From positions 1-9,188 of the forward strand of contig CAZTHK010000039.1 in NCBI GenBank assembly GCA_964613215.1: a DNA stretch of 9,188 nt. The letters run 5' to 3'. Under the pieces are notes generated by a model. The model did not search any database and was not told the DNA's origin. It saw only the letters and a program-made list of their open reading frames with translations. Within the stretch, counting starts at the first letter, position 1, and each line of letters starts with the position of its first letter. The stretch is from CAZTHK01 sp964613215 (GTDB taxonomy: Bacteria; Krumholzibacteriota; Krumholzibacteriia; Krumholzibacteriales; CAZTHK01). A program made the position numbers and the translations under genes. This document shows, piece after piece, positions 5,236 through 9,188 of this stretch.

Positions 5236-5272
5236 CGGAAATGTATTCAGCCGGCTTGTCTGTGTATTTCCG
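5236..5272 (+). promoter_or_regulatory. Inverted repeat ahead of the Rrf2 gene (possible operator)
   Basis: CGGAAAT (5236-5242) and ATTTCCG (5266-5272) are perfect inverted repeats, 30 bp apart start to start, ending 2 bp before the AAGGAG ribosome binding site. About three helical turns separate the half-sites. Rrf2 regulators often repress their own genes, so an operator is possible; in RNA the same sequence would make a hairpin next to the ribosome binding site. No clear -35/-10 pair is visible in 5148-5235. Confidence 0.3.
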
Positions 5273-5286
5273 CGAAGGAGAATGAT

Positions 5287-5709
5287 ATGAGAATGTCCAC
5301 AAGGGGTAGATATGCCCTGAGGGCGGTGGTTGACCTGGCCATTCACTACCGGGATGGGCCGGTGCTGCTGAAGGAGATAGCAGGGCGGCAGGATATCTCA
5401 CTGAAGTACCTGGATCATATCATCAAGCCACTGAGGGATAAGGGTATTATAGAGAGAGAAAAGGGTGGATATATCCTTTCCCGGCCCCCCGCTGAAATAC
5501 CCAGCCTGGAGATCGTGGAAAAGGTGGAGGGGCCCCTTACCCTTGCTCCCTGTATTACCGGTTCGGGGGTGTGTGAAAGGCAGAATTCCTGTGCGGCATA
5601 TGATGTATGGAATACCATCAAAAATTCAATAGAGACGGCTCTCAGGAAAAAATCCTTAAAGGACCTGGCGGAAGAGCAGAAGATGAAGTGGAAGAAGAGG
5701 GGTGCATGA
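5287..5709 (+). CDS. Rrf2 family transcriptional regulator
   Basis: 140 residues, close to the usual 135-165 of the family. The start MRMSTRGRYALRAVVDLA is the standard Rrf2 opening, and AAGGAG (5275-5280) lies 6 nt before the ATG. The winged helix-turn-helix occupies residues about 3-62 (LLKEIAGRQDISLKYLDHII as the helix pair, then REKGGYILSRPP as the wing). A dimerisation helix follows (LEIVEKVEG). Cys89, Cys96 and Cys102 (C-x6-C-x5-C) sit where IscR, NsrR and RsrR bind a [2Fe-2S] or [4Fe-4S] cluster, so an iron-sulfur sensing protein responding to Fe-S status, NO or redox is likely. The C-terminus is lysine-rich. It is on the same strand as the cysteine-rich gene 139 bp upstream, a plausible target, but no Fe-S assembly genes (iscS, sufB) are in the window, so the ligand and regulon cannot be named. 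Confidence 0.92.
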   Translation: MRMSTRGRYALRAVVDLAIHYRDGPVLLKEIAGRQDISLKYLDHIIKPLRDKGIIEREKGGYILSRPPAEIPSLEIVEKVEGPLTLAPCITGSGVCERQNSCAAYDVWNTIKNSIETALRKKSLKDLAEEQKMKWKKRGA

Positions 5710-5752
5710 GGGGGAAGGACCTGTTCAGCCGTTTTTCTCCAGTTTGTGTGAA

Positions 5753-5779
5753 TACCCCCGTACCCTGCAGGCGGGGGTA
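5753..5779 (+). terminator. GC-rich hairpin after the Rrf2 gene
   Basis: TACCCCCG (5753-5760) and CGGGGGTA (5772-5779) form a perfect 8-bp stem with an 11-nt loop, 43 bp after the Rrf2 stop. The following sequence (CCGTATTAATTAAATAAAC) is AT-rich but has no T run, so it may stop transcription weakly or protect the 3' end. A second small hairpin, CCACA/TGTGG (5805-5820), followed by an AT-rich tail, may assist. Confidence 0.45.
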
Positions 5780-5846
5780 CCGTATTAATTAAATAAACTT
5801 CTTTCCACAATTTACTGTGGTTATTAAAAATAATTTTTATATACAA

Positions 5847-5875
5847 TTGACACAGGTGGTTCTATTACTTAATCT
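5847..5875 (+). promoter_or_regulatory. Promoter of the four-gene right-hand unit
   Basis: A perfect TTGACA (5847-5852) is followed after 17 nt by TAATCT (5870-5875), which matches the -10 consensus at only three positions. The start would be near 5882, just upstream of the ribosome binding site GAGAGGAG (5884-5891) of the gene at 5898, giving a very short leader. The strong -35 may need an activator to compensate for the poor -10. Confidence 0.42.
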
Positions 5876-5897
5876 GGCCTTTTGAGAGGAGATATCA

Positions 5898-6662
5898 GTG
5901 AAGTATCCAGCATTAGTTATAATTCTGGTCCTGATTCTATCGTCAACGGCCTTTTCAGGCAGGAATTATAACGGTAAAGTACCATCCCTGTTGATTGAGC
6001 TGGAGGGGGGACCCCTCTGGCAGACGGTCAATGATATCCAGATACCCAATAATGATCAGGCTACCAGGTTTTCACTGGTTGACCTGGCAGGGAAGGGACC
6101 TTACCCCGCCGGCCGCCTGTATATCACCTGGAATATCAACAGCCGCCATGGATTAAGGCTTTTACTGGCACCTTTTTCTGTTACCGGAGAGATAGAGTCT
6201 TCACAGCCGCTCAGGTTCGAAGGAGAGGAATTTGCAGCCGGGACTCCCCTGGATGCAACCTACAGGTTTAACTCATGGAGAGTATCATACCGTTACAACT
6301 TCCACCGGGGAGAGAGATTTATCTGGTATACCGGCTTCACCGCCAAGATCAGAGATGCCAGGATAGAGCTGGTACAGAATGGTACTTCCAGCGACAAACC
6401 GGACCTGGGTTTTGTTCCCCTTCTGCATCTGAGCGGAGATATTAAGTTATCCCCGCAGTGGAGGATATCGGCGGATCTGGACGCTCTTGCAGGCGGGCCC
6501 GGCAGGGCAATCGATTTCTCGGCCAGGCTGCGCAGGAATATCTCCCGTAACTGGGGCATATCGGCGGGATACCGTACCCTGGAGGGGGGAGCGGATATAG
6601 AGGAGGTATATAATTTCGCCTGGCTCCATTATGCCCTGATTTCATTGTACTACCGGTACTGA
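5898..6662 (+). CDS. Outer-membrane beta-barrel protein
   Basis: 254 residues, starting at a GTG that has GAGAGGAG (5884-5891) 6 nt upstream. Signal peptide MKYPALVIILVLILSSTAFS, cleavage probably near residue 20. The rest alternates hydrophobic and polar residues in stretches of 8-12 separated by turns rich in G, N, D and P, for example AGRLYITWNINSRHGLRLLL, WRVSYRYNFH, FIWYTGFTAKIRD, LLHLSGDIKLSPQWRISADL and AWLHYALISLYYRY. Strands ending in aromatic girdles and an aromatic final residue (YYRY, terminal Tyr) are hallmarks of bacterial outer-membrane barrels assembled by BamA. The size fits about 8-10 strands. I see no plug or OmpA-like peptidoglycan domain, so a small channel or structural barrel is likeliest; the substrate is unknown. 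It leads the cluster 5898-9148; the DUF169 gene follows after 82 bp. Confidence 0.78.
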   Translation: MKYPALVIILVLILSSTAFSGRNYNGKVPSLLIELEGGPLWQTVNDIQIPNNDQATRFSLVDLAGKGPYPAGRLYITWNINSRHGLRLLLAPFSVTGEIESSQPLRFEGEEFAAGTPLDATYRFNSWRVSYRYNFHRGERFIWYTGFTAKIRDARIELVQNGTSSDKPDLGFVPLLHLSGDIKLSPQWRISADLDALAGGPGRAIDFSARLRRNISRNWGISAGYRTLEGGADIEEVYNFAWLHYALISLYYRY

Positions 6663-6744
6663 AAGCCGGTGATGTACTTTCAATGACACCGGAGAATGTA
6701 TCGGAAATTACCGGGAGCTGCTTCAACCGGAAAGGGAGTGTTGA

Positions 6745-7461
6745 ATGGATTCCGATCCATCGGTACTTCTGGAAAGAACAGGAATAACCGGACCGCCCAT
6801 AGGGGTCTACGACGCTCCGGATAAGGAACCGTTCGAGCCCCTGGTTGCACCGGACCATTGCATCTTCTCCGCCTTCGGTGACTGGATTGATGGCAGGAGC
6901 ATCTCCATCACTGAAGAGAACTTCACCTGCGGAGGGGTGGGTTACTGCTACTGTGGTGTTCAGGAGAAGAGCAGGGAGGAATTCATCACCTTCCTGGCCG
7001 AAACGGAGGGTCTCAAAGCTTCCAACCGGCTGATGGCCGGATGGCTGGAGCACTACGTACCCTACCAGCGGGAGAATGATTTTATTATCATCGGTCCGCT
7101 GAGGGAGGAACAGTACCGCTACCTCAAGACAGTTACCTTCTTTGTAAACCCTGACCAGCTCAGCGCCCTGATGACCGGGGCCCGGTATTTCAGCTCTCCG
7201 GAGGATCCTGCCCCTGTGCTGGCACCATTCGGATCGGGCTGCAGCCTGATGCTGTCAATCTTTCCCGACCTGGAGATACCTCAGGCCACTATCAGCTCAA
7301 CAGACATCGCCATGCGCCAGCACCTGCCTCCAGATATTATCTCATTTACAGCAACCAGACCCATGTATGAGCGGCTATGCCGGCTGGATGAGAGGAGTTT
7401 CCTGTACCGTCCCTTCTGGAAGAGGGTAATGGAAGAGAGGGGTAAGCTACAGACAGACTGA
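6745..7461 (+). CDS. DUF169 family protein (COG2043)
   Basis: 238 residues, with AAGGGAG (about 6732-6738) 6 nt before the ATG. The sequence carries the DUF169 pattern: GPPIGVYDAP near the N-terminus (16-25), a cysteine-rich glycine loop FTCGGVGYCYCG (60-71, Cys62, Cys68, Cys70), a central IIIGPLREEQYRYLKTVTFF (115-133) followed by VNPDQLSALM, and APFGSGCSLM with Cys166 (160-169). DUF169 proteins are cytosolic, common in archaea and anaerobic bacteria, and have no proven activity. The clustered cysteines suggest metal or cluster binding, which is inference. There is no signal peptide or membrane helix, so unlike its neighbours it should act in the cytoplasm. The TPR gene starts 27 bp downstream, supporting cotranscription. 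Confidence 0.85.
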   Translation: MDSDPSVLLERTGITGPPIGVYDAPDKEPFEPLVAPDHCIFSAFGDWIDGRSISITEENFTCGGVGYCYCGVQEKSREEFITFLAETEGLKASNRLMAGWLEHYVPYQRENDFIIIGPLREEQYRYLKTVTFFVNPDQLSALMTGARYFSSPEDPAPVLAPFGSGCSLMLSIFPDLEIPQATISSTDIAMRQHLPPDIISFTATRPMYERLCRLDERSFLYRPFWKRVMEERGKLQTD

Positions 7462-7488
7462 GGTATTGCTAAGACAGGAGGTGTGATA

Positions 7489-8742
7489 ATGATCAAAAGG
7501 ATAAATTTTATATTATTTGTTTTATATCTCATTATTCCTGCAGTTGTCTTTTCTGCCGGTGTTGAAGATTTAAAGAAGATGGCTTTGAGTGAGTTCGGCG
7601 GAGGTAACTATGCTGAAGCCATCCGCTATCTCAAGGAGGCGGAAGAGAAAACCACAGATGACCCCGAGATTTACTACTATCTGGGATATTTTACCCACTA
7701 TCTCTGCTACGATTCGGTTCCCCTCTCCGGTTATGGTCCGGATGAGTCGGAGGAGGTGCTTGATTATCTCAAGCGGGCAGTAGAACTGGAGCCCGGGTAT
7801 GGCAACGCTTACTACTTCATGGGAGTGGAATGCGGTGCCAGAGCCAGGATCAGGTTAACGGAGGGTGATGTGGAGGGTGCCGGGGAGGAGTTCAGAAGGG
7901 GAATGGAGCTGGGCGGTTATCCCGGCTGGTTGATCGAATACGGGCGTAATACCCTGAAATCATGTAAGAAGAACGCCATACTTTTCCTGGGCGGAGATGC
8001 CGATACCAATCCGGTACAGTATCTTCAGATAGTGGAAGGTTACAGGACAGATGTTACCCTGCTTCCCATGGCCCTTATGAGCAGGCCATGGTTCATCAAA
8101 CTGATAAAGGAGGATGTGGAAGGGGTGTTTCCTGCTGCTCCGGTAAGCTGGTCGGATTACCAGATAAGTAATATGCATAATTACAAGTGGCAGGCTAACA
8201 CAGTGGAGGCTCCACTCAGTGAAGGGATAAAAGAGGAATTAGATGTAGAGGGTGAGACCTTCTCCTGGCAACTAAAACCTGACTTATCGGAGCGTTTGAT
8301 AAGTGCGGGCAGGGCGGCAACGGCAGATGTGATCAATACCAACGGGTTCGAGAGGCCGGTTTATTTCTCCCTGGCCTGCGGGATGGTAGAGGGATTGAAA
8401 GAGAACCTGCAGCTGAGCGGACTGGCTCTGAGGCTGCTGCCGGTTAAAACCACCGGCACAGACCTTTCCGTAGATGCTGGATCGACTGAAGATGTCCTCC
8501 TGAACAGAGAAAACTATAGTTCCCTCCCCGGTGTTGCTGAAAAGGACATGCCCAGGATTTCAGGTATGCTGGCCAATTATCCGGCAGCACTGCTGAGACT
8601 ATGCGGATACCTGGTTATCAGGGGCAGGAATACGGAAGCCAGGGCAGTATTCACATTGCTGGAACAGACCGGCATGGAGAATTATATTCAGATGGAGAGT
8701 CTGAAGCCTCACTTCCAGGGCCTCAGGGAAAAGATAGAATAA
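7489..8742 (+). CDS. Exported TPR protein with DUF2723 C-terminal-like domain
   Basis: 417 residues from ATG 7489, which has GGAGG (7477-7481) 7 nt upstream; the GTG at 7483 overlaps the ribosome binding site and is rejected. Signal peptide about residues 1-23 (MIKRINFILFVLYLIIPAVV, then FSA). Residues about 25-145 are tetratricopeptide-like helices (GNYAEAIRYLKEAEEKTTDD, then LDYLKRAVELEPGYGNAYYF). Residues about 160-320 resemble the soluble C-terminal part of DUF2723 membrane proteins: AILFLGGDADTNPVQYLQIV, EGYRTDVTLLPMALMSRPWF, FERPVYFSLA (287-296) and LQLSGLALRLLP (307-318). In that family the motif reads like ILFTxGDNDTxPLWYLQEVEGxRxDV. The multi-helix membrane part of DUF2723 is absent. 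Inference: a periplasmic protein-protein interaction or scaffold role. The next gene begins 40 bp downstream. Confidence 0.78.
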   Translation: MIKRINFILFVLYLIIPAVVFSAGVEDLKKMALSEFGGGNYAEAIRYLKEAEEKTTDDPEIYYYLGYFTHYLCYDSVPLSGYGPDESEEVLDYLKRAVELEPGYGNAYYFMGVECGARARIRLTEGDVEGAGEEFRRGMELGGYPGWLIEYGRNTLKSCKKNAILFLGGDADTNPVQYLQIVEGYRTDVTLLPMALMSRPWFIKLIKEDVEGVFPAAPVSWSDYQISNMHNYKWQANTVEAPLSEGIKEELDVEGETFSWQLKPDLSERLISAGRAATADVINTNGFERPVYFSLACGMVEGLKENLQLSGLALRLLPVKTTGTDLSVDAGSTEDVLLNRENYSSLPGVAEKDMPRISGMLANYPAALLRLCGYLVIRGRNTEARAVFTLLEQTGMENYIQMESLKPHFQGLREKIE

Positions 8743-8782
8743 ATCATATGGTGATATATTACCGGAAGACAGGAGGGATTAA

Positions 8783-9148
8783 ATGGACTTCGAGGAGTAT
8801 CAGAATAGAATAGATAATTATGCGGTAAGGCTTTCGGAGGCGGTCAGCAAAAATCCGGCTTCAGTGGAAAGCCTCTGTGGAGATAGGCAGGCAAAATACA
8901 GATTCCCGGGAGTTTATTTCATATCCACCCCCGATGATTCAGAGATAGTCTACGTGAGCAGAACGGAGAATGAGACTGTTCACAGTATAATCTCGGATCA
9001 CAGATCGACTGATCCGTCCCTGGATATCAAGGGGATGCTCAGAGATGATCCCTATCTGGCCGGAGAACTGGATGAGTATATGGTGAGAGCGGTCAGGATA
9101 GATGAAAACAGGGATCAGGAGTTCTTTGAATTTTTGAATGTGTCCTAA
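8783..9148 (+). CDS. Small GIY-YIG-like protein, probably non-catalytic
   Basis: 121 residues; AGGAGGG (8771-8777) lies 5 nt before the ATG. After an N-terminal helical part (residues 1-38), residues 41-74 read FPGVYFISTPDD, SEIVYVSRTENETV and HSIISDHRS. This is the layout of GIY-YIG nuclease domains: GVY for GIY (43-45) and YVS for YIG (57-59). The position expected to hold the catalytic arginine in the following helix (family pattern xxGRIxDHRS) is Ser68. The C-terminus FFEFLNVS keeps the FFE element but ends early; relatives usually continue for another 10-20 residues. So a degenerate family member is likely, possibly binding nucleic acid without cutting it, or truncated near the end. It is the last gene of the right-hand cluster; the 40 bp to the window edge hold nothing I recognise. 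Confidence 0.65.
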   Translation: MDFEEYQNRIDNYAVRLSEAVSKNPASVESLCGDRQAKYRFPGVYFISTPDDSEIVYVSRTENETVHSIISDHRSTDPSLDIKGMLRDDPYLAGELDEYMVRAVRIDENRDQEFFEFLNVS

Positions 9149-9188
9149 AGTTAGTTGAAAATTGAAGTGACCTCCCTCATCTGGTAAA

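Noticed and set aside
6666..6692. CCGGTG/CACCGG inverted repeat as terminator after the barrel gene
   Set aside because: 6-bp stem with a 15-nt loop and no T run; a terminator would also split the closely spaced gene set. Left as an unremarkable hairpin.
1..9188. CRISPR array, tRNA, rRNA, toxin-antitoxin pair, phage genes
   Set aside because: No regularly spaced repeats, no cloverleaf or rRNA-like sequence, no small gene pair with toxin/antitoxin motifs and no phage proteins were seen.

Overview
The window reads as part of a chromosome from an uncultured Gram-negative bacterium, most likely one of the FCB-type candidate phyla (Krumholzibacteriota, Latescibacterota, Zixibacteria and similar). 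Grounds: lipoprotein and outer-membrane genes, a C-terminal secretion-type FlgD/Ig-like domain with an NPFNP motif, SUMF1-fold lipoproteins carrying Ig-like domains, a DUF169 protein, and frequent AGG/GGA codons with good Shine-Dalgarno sequences. This assignment is inference; there is no rRNA or housekeeping marker in the window.

Left part (1-970) is a gene graveyard. On the minus strand lie an IS4-type transposase fragment running off the left edge, a probable anti-sigma remnant and an ECF sigma factor remnant. Abutting them on the plus strand is a 35-codon scrap of a SUMF1/FGE-fold gene closely related to the intact one at 2659-3897. Then come an intact lipoprotein resembling putative glycoside hydrolases (971-2158), an orphan, frameshifted C-terminal sorting domain on the minus strand (2188-2475), and the intact Ig + SUMF1-fold exported protein (2659-3897). 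Both broken and intact copies of secreted-protein modules are present, as expected of an accessory surface-protein region.

Middle part (3898-5709): a 56-residue, two-helix membrane protein lies on the minus strand (3928-4098). A near-consensus promoter (4258-4286) follows. It drives a leader of about 310 nt that can fold into a compact three-way-junction RNA, and then a 19-cysteine exported protein (YHS-like domain plus three CxxCG...CC repeats). An Rrf2-family regulator with three Fe-S-type cysteines lies downstream on the same strand. The leader RNA followed by a metal-binding-type protein is the most interesting candidate for an undescribed regulatory system. I could not match the RNA to any riboswitch class I know.

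Right part (5898-9148): four genes on the plus strand, closely spaced and each with a clear ribosome binding site, probably form one transcription unit. They encode an outer-membrane beta-barrel protein, a DUF169 protein, an exported TPR protein carrying a domain like the C-terminal part of DUF2723 membrane proteins, and a small GIY-YIG-like protein that seems to lack catalytic residues. No common pathway for the four is evident.
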